A DNA stretch of 31,305 nt from Prevotella sp. UBA746. GTDB taxonomy: Bacteria; Bacteroidota; Bacteroidia; Bacteroidales; Bacteroidaceae. Of the stretch, positions 24,027 to 31,178 are shown piece after piece. The notes beneath the pieces are model-generated. The model did not search any database. It saw only the letters and a program-made list of their open reading frames with translations, and was not told the origin of the DNA. Where the stretch lies: assembly GCA_002298545.1 (NCBI GenBank), contig DBKQ01000047.1, positions 1-31,305 of the forward strand. The letters are read 5' to 3'. The position numbers were made by a program, and so were the translations under genes. Position 1 is the stretch's first letter. Each line of letters opens with the position of its first letter.

Positions 24027-24248
24027 GAACGATAAATTATTTTCCTAACTGTATATTGGCTAAATATAAAAACAATTCAGACAGCAGGAATGACATTGAC
24101 AACAAAAACAACGAATGGGATAGCCAACAACAATGGCCGTCATACCGTAAAGTTATTTTTGATGTAAATGTCGTTTCTGTTGTTTTTTATATAAGACAGA
24201 CTTATAATAAAATAAGTTTCGCATTTATCAATGTGATGAAACGGGCAT

Positions 24249-24276
24249 AAAAAAAGTCTCCCGAGTGTGGGAGACT
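24249..24276 (-). terminator. Intrinsic terminator of the rplU-rpmA operon
   Basis: On the minus strand an 8-bp perfect stem (AGTCTCCC / GGGAGACT, 24255-24262 and 24269-24276) is followed by a run of U. It lies 32 bp past the rpmA stop. Confidence 0.9.
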
Positions 24277-24307
24277 ATATGTTTGTTTGGAATAAGTTTT
24301 TTTATTG

Positions 24308-24571
24308 TTATGCTTCTGCCTCAGGTAGTACAGATACGATACTTCTGTTCTTACGACCCTTGTGGAAGTTTACAACTCCGTCTGTAAGAGCGTAAAGAGT
24401 ATCATCCTTACCAATACCTACATTCTGACCTGGGTTGTGCTTTGTACCGCGCTGACGAACGATGATGTTGCCGGCGATAACCTTCTGGCCACCCCAAATC
24501 TTAACGCCTAATCTCTGTGAAGCTGACTCACGGCCGTTCTTAGAACTACCTACACCTTTTTTATGTGCCAT
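24308..24571 (-). CDS. rpmA: 50S ribosomal protein L27
   Basis: An 87-aa ribosomal protein. It starts MAHKKGVGSSKNGRES with the conserved basic tail that reaches the peptidyl transferase centre, and contains the typical IIVRQRGTKHNPG and GKDDTLYAL segments. There is no N-terminal pre-sequence, unlike the Firmicutes form. It follows rplU at 21 bp. An AAGGAGGA Shine-Dalgarno lies about 10 nt before the ATG, which is stronger than most starts in this window. Confidence 0.98.
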   Translation of the reverse strand: MAHKKGVGSSKNGRESASQRLGVKIWGGQKVIAGNIIVRQRGTKHNPGQNVGIGKDDTLYALTDGVVNFHKGRKNRSIVSVLPEAEA

Positions 24572-24592
24572 TTCTCTTAGTCCTCCTTTTTT

Positions 24593-24910
24593 TTAAGCGA
24601 TTACTTGTTTAACTGAGATTTGTGTGAAGTGAGTGCGATGACCAGCGTGCTTGCGCTCGTCTTTTCTGCGCTTCATCTTGAAGACGATAACCTTGTCACC
24701 CTTAACGAGTGGGTTAACAACTTCACATACAACTTTTGCGCCCTCTACTACTGGGGCACCAATCTTTACGTCTCCGTCGTTGTCTACGAGGAGAACCTTG
24801 TCAAACTCTACAGTCTGACCCTCTTCAGCGTTCTGCATGTGATGAACGAACAATTTCTTGCCCTCCTCAACCTTGAACTGCTGACCGTTAATCTCTACGA
24901 TTGCGTACAT
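24593..24910 (-). CDS. rplU: 50S ribosomal protein L21
   Basis: A 105-aa ribosomal protein with the usual start MYAIVEINGQQFKVEEG and the 23S-binding end (VFKMKRRKDERKHAGHR). It is the first gene of the rplU-rpmA operon and is separated from the nearest upstream sequence by a leader with a small hairpin. Confidence 0.98.
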   Translation of the reverse strand: MYAIVEINGQQFKVEEGKKLFVHHMQNAEEGQTVEFDKVLLVDNDGDVKIGAPVVEGAKVVCEVVNPLVKGDKVIVFKMKRRKDERKHAGHRTHFTQISVKQVIA

Positions 24911-24941
24911 TTTATTACTTTAAACGGGTTTGTTCCGCAAG

Positions 24942-24960
24942 GCGCACGACTTCGTGTCGC
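24942..24960 (-). other. Small hairpin in the rplU leader
   Basis: GCG-CACG and CGTG-T-CGC pair to give a 7-bp stem with one bulged base and a 4-nt loop, 32 bp before the rplU ATG. It could be part of an autoregulatory ribosomal-protein leader. The stem is too small to be sure. Confidence 0.35.
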
Positions 24961-24995
24961 AACTTATTTGAGCCTTGACGAATTAAAATCGGCTG

Positions 24996-25003
24996 CAAAT
25001 TTA
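24996..25003 (-). promoter_or_regulatory. Candidate -7 box for rplU-rpmA
   Basis: The minus strand reads TAAATTTG, matching TAnnTTTG, about 86 nt before the rplU ATG. No TTTG is found at the -33 distance. Confidence 0.45.
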
Positions 25004-25146
25004 CTCATTTTCTCCTTATCTTCATAATACGAACGATATTTTACCCCATATATTTAATTATTATTAACCTTTACCATACAAGTAATGAGCATTTTTCGCT
25101 CTGCTAAAATAGATAATGACTAACATCAACTATATTTTAAACTTAA

Positions 25147-25308
25147 CATACTACGGAGAAGGCTGAACTGGAACGCGACATCATACACGAACTGAAGCAG
25201 CCGAACGGGTTGTCGTACAGACAGATTGCGGATAAGTTGGGGACGAGCATAAGTACTGTTTGTCGTATAGCAAAAGGTAATAAATTAAGTAAGAAAGATG
25301 AAAAATAA
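25147..25308 (+). pseudogene. Helix-turn-helix protein fragment without a start codon
   Basis: This open frame of 53 codons has no ATG or GTG. It encodes ELERDIIHELKQPNG, then LSYRQIADKLGTSISTVCRI and a basic tail ending at the TAA (25306-25308). The second segment is a good helix-turn-helix. An ATG at 25116 opens the adjacent frame and runs into TGA at 25164. Removing one G at 25161-25162 would join it to the HTH frame and give a 63-64 aa protein. It may be a frameshifted gene, a sequencing error, or a decayed fragment. A 24-aa micro-ORF (25308-25382) overlaps the stop as TAATG and runs into the repeat array that follows. Confidence 0.6.
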
Positions 25309-25315
25309 TGGCCGT

Positions 25316-25552
25316 GTTTCATGAAAGTGTTTCAAAAGTGTTTCAAAAATTTTTTGAAACAAAATCGTATTTAATTAATTGATATATAGATAGTTAAGGT
25401 GTTTCAGGCGTGAAACAGCAAGCGTTTCAGAAACAAGTCTTTGTTTCAGTAGTGAAACACTTTAACTTCTTTATAATCAGAGAATTATATGTATTTTTGT
25501 TTCATTTCTGAAATGAAACACTTTTGAAACACTGAAAACAAAACTGAAACAC
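25316..25552. repeat. Dense array of GTGTTTCA / TGAAACAC sites
   Basis: Thirteen exact GTTTCA or TGAAAC hexamers lie within 237 bp. GTTTCA starts at 25316, 25329, 25340, 25401, 25424, 25443 and 25499. TGAAAC starts at 25355, 25411, 25453, 25514, 25525 and 25545. Several extend to the octamer GTGTTTCA or its complement. The left end has three direct GTGTTTCA copies at steps of 13 and 11 bp, and the right end has TGAAACAC copies at steps of 11 and 20 bp, giving rough mirror symmetry about an AT-rich centre. About 0.1 hexamers would be expected by chance. This looks like a protein-binding array (operator, iterons or partition site), next to an HTH fragment. Confidence 0.8.
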
Positions 25553-25565
25553 GCAAAGAATATGA

Positions 25566-25817
25566 ATTTCTGTATTCATCTTAGACGGTGTCTTCCCCTC
25601 TCCCGTCTCCCCTTTAAATAAAATCCTCACGCTCGGAAAAATAAGCAAGCTTCTGAACAGAATTCCCTTATGAGCTATAAGGGAAACTGCTCCGCCATTG
25701 AAAGGAAATTTAAAATGCTTCACGTGGTGGAATAGGGCATATAATTCTGTAAAACAACATAAAGACTATACGCAAGTACTATGTTTAGAAGATGTAAATA
25801 TTATGTTTGACCATTAA
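25566..25817 (+). pseudogene. Broken ORF with weak resemblance to VirE/BT4734-like N-terminal domain
   Basis: One plus-strand frame reads ISVFILDGVFPSPVSP and NKILTLGKISKLLNRIP, hits TGA at 25671-25673, and continues with AIRETAPPLKGNLKCFT, then WNRAYNSVKQHKDYTQV and VLCLEDVNIMFDH before TAA at 25815. The order (short strand, helix, then a KCFT-type segment) recalls the N-terminal domain of Bacteroidetes VirE/BT4734-like island proteins, but this is from memory and weak. No start codon in this frame; an ATG at 25562 lies in a neighbouring frame. With the HTH fragment and site array it suggests a decayed accessory island. Confidence 0.35.
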
Positions 25818-25919
25818 AAGAAAGAGGTTAAAATAAAAAGAGAACAATGACAAATAACAGGGAGAACAATAATACAAGAAGACACCTTTATTAACAGAGA
25901 GGAGAACACTATATAAACA
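25818..25919. other. AT-rich stretch without recognised features
   Basis: Purine-rich, low-complexity sequence between the broken ORF and the terminator of the DUF3256 gene. No coding frame or repeat could be supported. The 105 bp between that terminator and the DUF3256 stop codon likewise hold nothing firm. Confidence 0.4.
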
Positions 25920-25950
25920 CAAAAAAATTGATTGTCTCACGACAACCAAT
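25920..25950 (-). terminator. Intrinsic terminator for the DUF3256 gene
   Basis: On the minus strand a 10-bp stem with one G-U pair (arms 25941-25950 and 25927-25936) is closed by a GUGA tetraloop and followed by seven U. It lies about 107 bp past the DUF3256 stop. The G-U pair would be an A-C mismatch on the plus strand, so the orientation is clear. Confidence 0.85.
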
Positions 25951-26056
25951 CTTTTATTAACCTTAATAATCTAATACCATGAAAAACACATTGCAAAGAT
26001 ACGAACATTTTTCATATCTGCAAGCTTTTTACAATAGAAATGGTTATATTTAAACA

Positions 26057-26695
26057 CTATTTAAATATATTACCATCCCATTTAAATGATTTTTGCTTTT
26101 TTATCGTATCAAGAGCCTTATTTTCTTCTTTAGTAAGAAGAGGACAATTGATAAAGACATTTATTGTATTGTCCTCAGAAAGTGTTGCAGTCACCATAGC
26201 AGGCTCTATAGTCTTCTGGATATCTTTAAATCTCTCTGTCGACATTGTGTCGGGGCAGCAAGTAAGCATATCAGTCATCACCTTACTGTCTGAAAAGTCC
26301 GGCAACCCGAAACTATTGTCAGCAATAACTTTCCAGTCTGAAGTATAGAACCCCACACTACTCTCTATTGCCGGATTACCGTAGGTCTTGACAAGACATA
26401 AGATTTTGGTAGAGTCGTTTTTCTCCAGCTGTGCAATGCTCAAGTTTGTAACCTTATTCAGCTGCATGTCGATATAGTTGTCTGCCATCTTTATAATCAG
26501 ACTCTCACCATCGAGCAGATTTTTTGTTTCTATATGAGTCTTGCTCTTGTATTTGTCTACCATATCCGTGCGTATACTCATATTTAAATAAGGTATAATA
26601 CTGTCTGGCATATTGACAAATACTTCTTCGATATTGTCGGCACTAACTGTTATTGCAGACAGGAATACAAATGCTAGCAATGCAAATTTCTTCAT
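26057..26695 (-). CDS. Secreted DUF3256 family protein
   Basis: A 212-aa protein with a signal peptide (MKKFALLAFVFLSAITVSA). The mature part begins with EEVFVNMPDSIIPYL, the usual start of DUF3256, and has the typical NYIDMQLNKVTNL and KILCLVKTYGNPAIESS segments. The family is restricted to Bacteroidetes as far as I know, periplasmic, and without known function. It is monocistronic here, with its own candidate promoter and terminator. Confidence 0.88.
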   Translation of the reverse strand: MKKFALLAFVFLSAITVSADNIEEVFVNMPDSIIPYLNMSIRTDMVDKYKSKTHIETKNLLDGESLIIKMADNYIDMQLNKVTNLSIAQLEKNDSTKILCLVKTYGNPAIESSVGFYTSDWKVIADNSFGLPDFSDSKVMTDMLTCCPDTMSTERFKDIQKTIEPAMVTATLSEDNTINVFINCPLLTKEENKALDTIKKQKSFKWDGNIFK

Positions 26696-26775
26696 ATTAA
26701 TAATGTGTTATATTACTACAAGCTGTGGTTTTACTGATGCCTGTTATATTTCATACTACATATTTATGTATCGTG

Positions 26776-26783
26776 CAAATTTA
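26776..26783 (-). promoter_or_regulatory. Candidate -7 box for the DUF3256 gene
   Basis: The minus strand reads TAAATTTG, a full TAnnTTTG match, 81 nt before the ATG. No TTTG lies at the expected -33 distance. Confidence 0.4.
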
Positions 26784-26877
26784 GCAATTATAGTACATAT
26801 AAAAAAATATATTCACAAATATATCGCTTCTATTACAAGAATTCTACTTTCATCTTATTGCTTTTTTCAGAAAAAGC

Positions 26878-26908
26878 ATTGCATTAAGCTTTATTTTTCT
26901 TACTTTTG
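26878..26908 (+). promoter_or_regulatory. Candidate promoter of hisHAF
   Basis: TACTTTTG (26901-26908) matches TAnnTTTG. ATTG (26878-26881), one base off TTTG, lies 19 nt upstream. Transcription would start near 26915, about 58 nt before hisH. No his attenuator or leader peptide with His codons was seen. Confidence 0.5.
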
Positions 26909-26972
26909 CAAAACAAATTCCGATTTATGCCACATTTGTCATAAAATAATGTAAACAAAAGGAGCTAATGTA

Positions 26973-27572
26973 ATGAATATTGTCGTCATAAAATACAACG
27001 CAGGCAACGTAAGGAGTGTTCTCAATGCTCTTGAGAGAATTGGAGTTGTCCCGACATTTACGGATGACGTGGAACTCATATCAAAAGCCGACGGTATAAT
27101 ACTCCCAGGTCAAGGAGAGGCAAGTTCCGCCATGGCATATTTACGCGAGCGACATCTTGACGATGTAATTCGCAACGCCAGACAGCCACTATTAGGAATA
27201 TGCATAGGGCAGCAGTTGCTCTGCCACCATTCAGAAGAGGGCGACGCAGACTGTTTGGGGATTATTGACACCGACGTGAAGAGATTCCGTCCGGAACGGC
27301 ACGAACAGAAAGTCCCGGTAATGGGCTGGAACAAAATATACGATACAAAATCAGCCCTCTTTGACAGGATTGACAAAACAGACCACTATGTTTATTTCAT
27401 ACACAGCTACTACGTACCACTATGCAGCGAGACGATAGCTACGGCTAACTATATCCACCCATACAGTGCCGCATTGCATAAGGGGAATTTCTATGCTACA
27501 CAGTTTCACCCAGAGAAAAGTGGCGACGTGGGTAGCATCATTCTTGAGAACTTTATATCAATCTGCAAATGA
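26973..27572 (+). CDS. hisH: Imidazole glycerol phosphate synthase, glutaminase subunit HisH
   Basis: HisH releases ammonia from glutamine for HisF in step five of histidine synthesis. It is a 199-aa class I glutamine amidotransferase. The nucleophile is Cys77 in LGICIGQQLL, and the His179/Glu181 pair lies in FHPEKSGD. The oxyanion strand is represented by ILPGQGEAS. An AAAGGAG Shine-Dalgarno stands 8 nt before the ATG. It is the first gene of the hisH-hisA-hisF group. Confidence 0.97.
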   Translation: MNIVVIKYNAGNVRSVLNALERIGVVPTFTDDVELISKADGIILPGQGEASSAMAYLRERHLDDVIRNARQPLLGICIGQQLLCHHSEEGDADCLGIIDTDVKRFRPERHEQKVPVMGWNKIYDTKSALFDRIDKTDHYVYFIHSYYVPLCSETIATANYIHPYSAALHKGNFYATQFHPEKSGDVGSIILENFISICK

Positions 27573-27622
27573 CGTAAACACTATAATCCACAACAGCAAA
27601 TTTAAAGCAGGAGGGAAAGGAA

Positions 27623-28351
27623 ATGATAAATATAATACCGGCAATTGACATTATCGGAGGCAAGTGTGTAAGACTTTCCAAGGGGGACTATGCACAGAAG
27701 AAGGTTTATGCCGATGACCCACTTGAAGTTGCGAAGAATTTCGAGCGGATGGGATTCAGAAGACTGCATGTTGTTGATCTTGACGGGGCAAAGTCGAAAC
27801 ATATTGTAAACTACGACACCCTGCGCCGCATCACAGAAGAGACGAGTCTGGCTGTAGATTTCGGAGGCGGCATAAAGAGCAACGAGGACGTCGAGAAGGC
27901 ATTTTCCAATGGGGCAACATTCGTCACGGTAGGCTCCATAGCCGTAACGGAAGAGAAGCTTTTCAATAAATGGCTTGACAAGTATGGTCCGGAACGGATA
28001 ATCCTCGGTGCTGACGTGAGAGACGGGAAAATCAGCGTCAACGGATGGAAGGAGGACACTTCTATAGAACTCGTGCCTTTCTTGAAGAGATATGTGGCAC
28101 TCGGAGTAAAGAATGTGCTGTGTACAGACATTTCACGCGACGGAATGCTCAACGGACCGTCGTGTAGCCTGTATGAAAGCATTTTGGAATTGTTTCCAGG
28201 CATCAACCTGATAGCAAGCGGTGGGGTTTCGGGAATTGACGACATCAGACAACTGAACAGAATAAACGTTCCTTCCGTCGTGGTAGGTAAAGCGTTTTAT
28301 GAGGGCAAGATAACACCGGAGGACTTAAACGACAAAACATTTTCTCTATGA
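27623..28351 (+). CDS. hisA: ProFAR isomerase HisA
   Basis: A 242-aa (beta/alpha)8 enzyme that converts ProFAR to PRFAR. The catalytic base Asp9 is in IPAIDIIGGKCVRL, and the second catalytic Asp is in VLCTDISRDGML. The phosphate-binding loops appear as VDFGGGI and ASGGVSG. An AGGAGG sequence stands 8 nt before the ATG. Its stop overlaps the hisF start as ATGA, so the two are translationally coupled. Confidence 0.97.
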   Translation: MINIIPAIDIIGGKCVRLSKGDYAQKKVYADDPLEVAKNFERMGFRRLHVVDLDGAKSKHIVNYDTLRRITEETSLAVDFGGGIKSNEDVEKAFSNGATFVTVGSIAVTEEKLFNKWLDKYGPERIILGADVRDGKISVNGWKEDTSIELVPFLKRYVALGVKNVLCTDISRDGMLNGPSCSLYESILELFPGINLIASGGVSGIDDIRQLNRINVPSVVVGKAFYEGKITPEDLNDKTFSL

Positions 28352-29112
28352 GCGGAACATTGGCAAAAAGAATTATACCGTGTCTTGACGTGAAAAACGG
28401 AAAGACTGTAAAGGGGGTGAACTTTGTAAATCTCAAGGATATTGGTGATCCGGTGGAGATGGGAAAGATGTATAGTGAAGCTGGAGCTGACGAGCTTGTT
28501 TTTCTTGATATCACAGCAAGCTCCGAAGAAAGGCACACTTTCACGGATGTGGTTAGCCGCATAGCCAAGGAAATAAATATCCCCTTTACAGTAGGCGGAG
28601 GCGTGAATGACATCAAAGACGTGGAACGCCTGTTGTATGCCGGTGCCGACAAAGTCAGCGTAAACAGTGCGGCATTGAGAAACCCAAAGCTTATAAACGA
28701 CATATCAACTCGCTTTGGCTCACAGGTATGCGTATGTGCCATTGATGCCAGACTTGACGAAGACGGGTGGCGATGCTATATGAATGGAGGCAGAATAGCA
28801 ACAGACCACATGCTCTTCGACTGGGCAAAAGAAGCAGAAAGACGTGGCGCAGGCGAGATTCTCTTTACCAGCATGAACCACGACGGCACACGCGAGGGCT
28901 TTGCCAATGATGCCTTACACACTTTGTATGAAGAGCTTTCCATTCCTGTTATTGCAAGCGGCGGGGCAGGGAAGAAGGAGCATTTCCTTGAGGCATTTAC
29001 AGAAGGGTATGCAGATGCCGCCCTTGCTGCAAGCGTGTTTCATCTTGGAGAAATAAAAATCCGCGACCTAAAGGCGTTCCTTAAAAGTCGCGGTATAAAT
29101 GTAAGATTATAA
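28348..29112 (+). CDS. hisF: Imidazole glycerol phosphate synthase, cyclase subunit HisF
   Basis: HisF forms a complex with HisH and makes IGP and AICAR from PRFAR. It is a 254-aa (beta/alpha)8 protein. The catalytic Asp14 (IPCLDVKNG) and Asp133 (CAIDAR) are in place, with the phosphate loops VGGGVND and ASGGAGK. It starts inside the hisA stop codon. The fused hisIE that often follows hisF in Bacteroidetes is absent; the next gene is hisB on the opposite strand, only 4 bp away. Confidence 0.97.
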   Translation: MSGTLAKRIIPCLDVKNGKTVKGVNFVNLKDIGDPVEMGKMYSEAGADELVFLDITASSEERHTFTDVVSRIAKEINIPFTVGGGVNDIKDVERLLYAGADKVSVNSAALRNPKLINDISTRFGSQVCVCAIDARLDEDGWRCYMNGGRIATDHMLFDWAKEAERRGAGEILFTSMNHDGTREGFANDALHTLYEELSIPVIASGGAGKKEHFLEAFTEGYADAALAASVFHLGEIKIRDLKAFLKSRGINVRL

Positions 29113-29116
29113 GACT

Positions 29117-30190
29117 CTACAGTGTTCCCTTTGTCGACGGCAGCGTATATTTGTATATATCCCTGCGGACAGCCATTTTTATCGAGCGCGCAAAGGCTTT
29201 GAAGATGCCTTCAATCTTATGATGTTCGTTGTAGCCTTCTGCCTTGATATTCAGGTTCATCATGGCAGCATCGCTAAGGCTCTTGAAAAAATGTTGGAAC
29301 ATTTCTGTAGGCATATCACCAATATATTCTCTGTGGAACTCAGCCTTCCACACCAGCCATGGTCTGCCACCGAAATCGAGTGCCACCTGACACAGGCAAT
29401 CATCCATAGGCAAGGAAAATCCGTACCTCTCGATACCTCGTTTGTCGGCAAGAGCCTTTCTCAGGCATTCTCCGATTACTATGCCCGTATCCTCGATAGT
29501 GTGGTGTTCGTCGACATTCAAATCTCCCGTTGCCCTTATGTACAAGTCAACCATTCCGTGTTTCGCAATCTGCTCCAGCATGTGGTCAAAGAAGCCAAGT
29601 CCTGTTTTGATGTCGCATTTGCCACTGCCGTCAAGATTCATAGCAACAGAGATATTTGTTTCTTTCGTCTTTCGTTCTATCCTGGCGATACGTTCTCCGG
29701 CAAACAACAGCTCTGCCACTTTCATCCAGCTGCTTCCGCTATCGTCAAGGATAAAAGCCCCGCAGCCGAGATTTTCAGCCAACTGGCGGTCTGTTTCTCT
29801 ATCGCCGATTACGAAGCTTCCAGCCATATCGCAGTTCTCGTCTTCGATATATTTGCGCAGCATCTCTATACCGGGCTTGCGGTAAGGACTATTGTCTTCA
29901 GGAAAATGCCTGTCAATAAGGACATCGCTGAAACGTATCCCTTCGCCTTCAAGTGTCTGCAAAATAAAATCCTGTACAGGTTTGAAATTTTCCTCAGGAA
30001 AGGATTCCGTACCAAGTCCGTCCTGGTTTGACACCATAACAAGCTTGAAGTCTAAGTGGCTGGTTATAAACGAGAGGGCTTTGAAGACATCCCTCTTAAA
30101 CCTAAGCTTTTCGAAAGAGTCAACCTGTTCGTCAGTCGGCTCCTCTACTATTGTGCCGTCGCGGTCTATAAATAGATACCTTTGTTTCAT
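29117..30190 (-). CDS. hisB: Bifunctional histidinol-phosphatase / imidazoleglycerol-phosphate dehydratase HisB
   Basis: A 357-aa two-domain enzyme for steps six and eight of histidine synthesis. Residues 1-165 are the HAD phosphatase, with Asp9/Asp11 in FIDRDGT and Lys in YRKPG. Residues about 168-357 are IGP dehydratase, with the manganese sites in DEHHTIEDTG and NEHHKIEGIF and the LGFFDHML signature. The Cys-rich zinc loop of the E. coli phosphatase is replaced by a loop without Cys (DRHFPEDNSPYRKP). It is convergent with hisF and may be transcribed with the membrane-protein gene 58 bp upstream. Confidence 0.96.
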   Translation of the reverse strand: MKQRYLFIDRDGTIVEEPTDEQVDSFEKLRFKRDVFKALSFITSHLDFKLVMVSNQDGLGTESFPEENFKPVQDFILQTLEGEGIRFSDVLIDRHFPEDNSPYRKPGIEMLRKYIEDENCDMAGSFVIGDRETDRQLAENLGCGAFILDDSGSSWMKVAELLFAGERIARIERKTKETNISVAMNLDGSGKCDIKTGLGFFDHMLEQIAKHGMVDLYIRATGDLNVDEHHTIEDTGIVIGECLRKALADKRGIERYGFSLPMDDCLCQVALDFGGRPWLVWKAEFHREYIGDMPTEMFQHFFKSLSDAAMMNLNIKAEGYNEHHKIEGIFKAFARSIKMAVRRDIYKYTLPSTKGTL

Positions 30191-30248
30191 GCGATATATT
30201 GTGTTTATATTGTTTCCGTTGTTTTTATTATAAGAAATTCATCTCTTT

Positions 30249-31148
30249 TCAGTTGTTTCCGGCAACATTGGCTTTTCGTTCATTCCTTGCTATAAGTTTG
30301 CAACTTACAGTTTGGTAGACATAATATCCAGTGTAGGTAATAAACAGTAAAAGTGTAATGTAAATTGCACTGGTGTAGAGCGAAACGACAAAGTCAAGTG
30401 GTACAAAATACGAAGGCAGTCCAGAAGGGTCGCCATACGCCGCAGTGCCATACGAAGAAACATTCAGAACTGTATTTATTATAATCGCCGGACTACATAG
30501 AACAGCTGTTATTATCATGCCACATAGACTTGCAGCAAAGTAAGTTGCAAAGATAAATCCCCAACTTCTCATTCCGGCTGCATAACTCTCCCCGAAGGAT
30601 TTACGCAGCTTTAGCTTAGGTTCCATCATATACCGGCAGTTGACAAACAGCATAGGCAAGCAGAAGATTACAGCAACAGGGACTGTAAGCAAGAATATGG
30701 CAATAATGCTCAGCAACGGTATTTGTGCAGGGTTCTTACTTAGATAAGCATATATGAAACTTGCAGCAATGCCAAGAAGTACGAACGCAATTGCAAAAGC
30801 CACGTTTATAGGCAAAAGCCACAGCAGCCGCTTGAGATTCCACGCAAACCCTTGTTTGTTGACTATGGAATATGCCAATACATATGCAAGAAAGTTTGCA
30901 ACAAACGAAAAAACAGAAATTATCATTAGCTGTATGCCGTGAAATTCAAAACCTACATACATAATGCCGGGCATGATACAGTCGAAACAAGTATGAATAA
31001 CTGCTAAAATAACAGTTAGCGGCAATAGCATTTTCCAATTTCCCTTTATCAAGCCTGTTATATTGCCGAATACAGTTTGCATGGCTGTTGCCACACATGA
31101 GCGGAAACCACGCAGTTTCATTTCCTTATTTGTTTCATTATCTTCCAT
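30249..31148 (-). CDS. Integral membrane protein of unknown function
   Basis: A 299-aa protein with about six hydrophobic helices: near residues 40-60, 72-98, 108-130, 138-170, 190-225 and 245-275. The N-terminal 30 residues are polar, and the C-terminus is basic (KLIARNERKANVAG). Layout and length recall DUF975-like or similar Bacteroidetes membrane proteins, but I do not recognise the family with confidence. It is the gene directly upstream of hisB on the same strand. Confidence 0.75.
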   Translation of the reverse strand: MEDNETNKEMKLRGFRSCVATAMQTVFGNITGLIKGNWKMLLPLTVILAVIHTCFDCIMPGIMYVGFEFHGIQLMIISVFSFVANFLAYVLAYSIVNKQGFAWNLKRLLWLLPINVAFAIAFVLLGIAASFIYAYLSKNPAQIPLLSIIAIFLLTVPVAVIFCLPMLFVNCRYMMEPKLKLRKSFGESYAAGMRSWGFIFATYFAASLCGMIITAVLCSPAIIINTVLNVSSYGTAAYGDPSGLPSYFVPLDFVVSLYTSAIYITLLLFITYTGYYVYQTVSCKLIARNERKANVAGNN

Positions 31149-31170
31149 ATCTATAATTTATTAATTATTG

Positions 31171-31178
31171 CAAAGGTA
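31171..31178 (-). promoter_or_regulatory. Candidate -7 box for the membrane protein gene
   Basis: The minus strand reads TACCTTTG, a TAnnTTTG match, 23 nt before the ATG at 31148. No -33 TTTG at the usual distance. A plus-strand TATCTTTG at 31224-31231 could serve a gene beyond the window. Confidence 0.4.

Noticed and set aside
24056..24250. Plus-strand 64-aa ORF after the NfnAB gene
   Set aside because: TTG start, low-complexity Asn/Asp/Lys composition, no recognisable motif, and it runs into the rplU-rpmA terminator.
25502..25723. Minus-strand 73-aa ORF over the repeat array and broken ORF
   Set aside because: Its C-terminal part is just the translated TGAAAC repeats, and the opposite frame looks more protein-like; no support for a real gene.
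25979..26053. Short plus-strand ORF starting MKNTLQRYEHFSYL after a leader-like sequence
   Set aside because: Only 24 codons, lying in the likely 3' untranslated region of the DUF3256 transcript; nothing supports translation.
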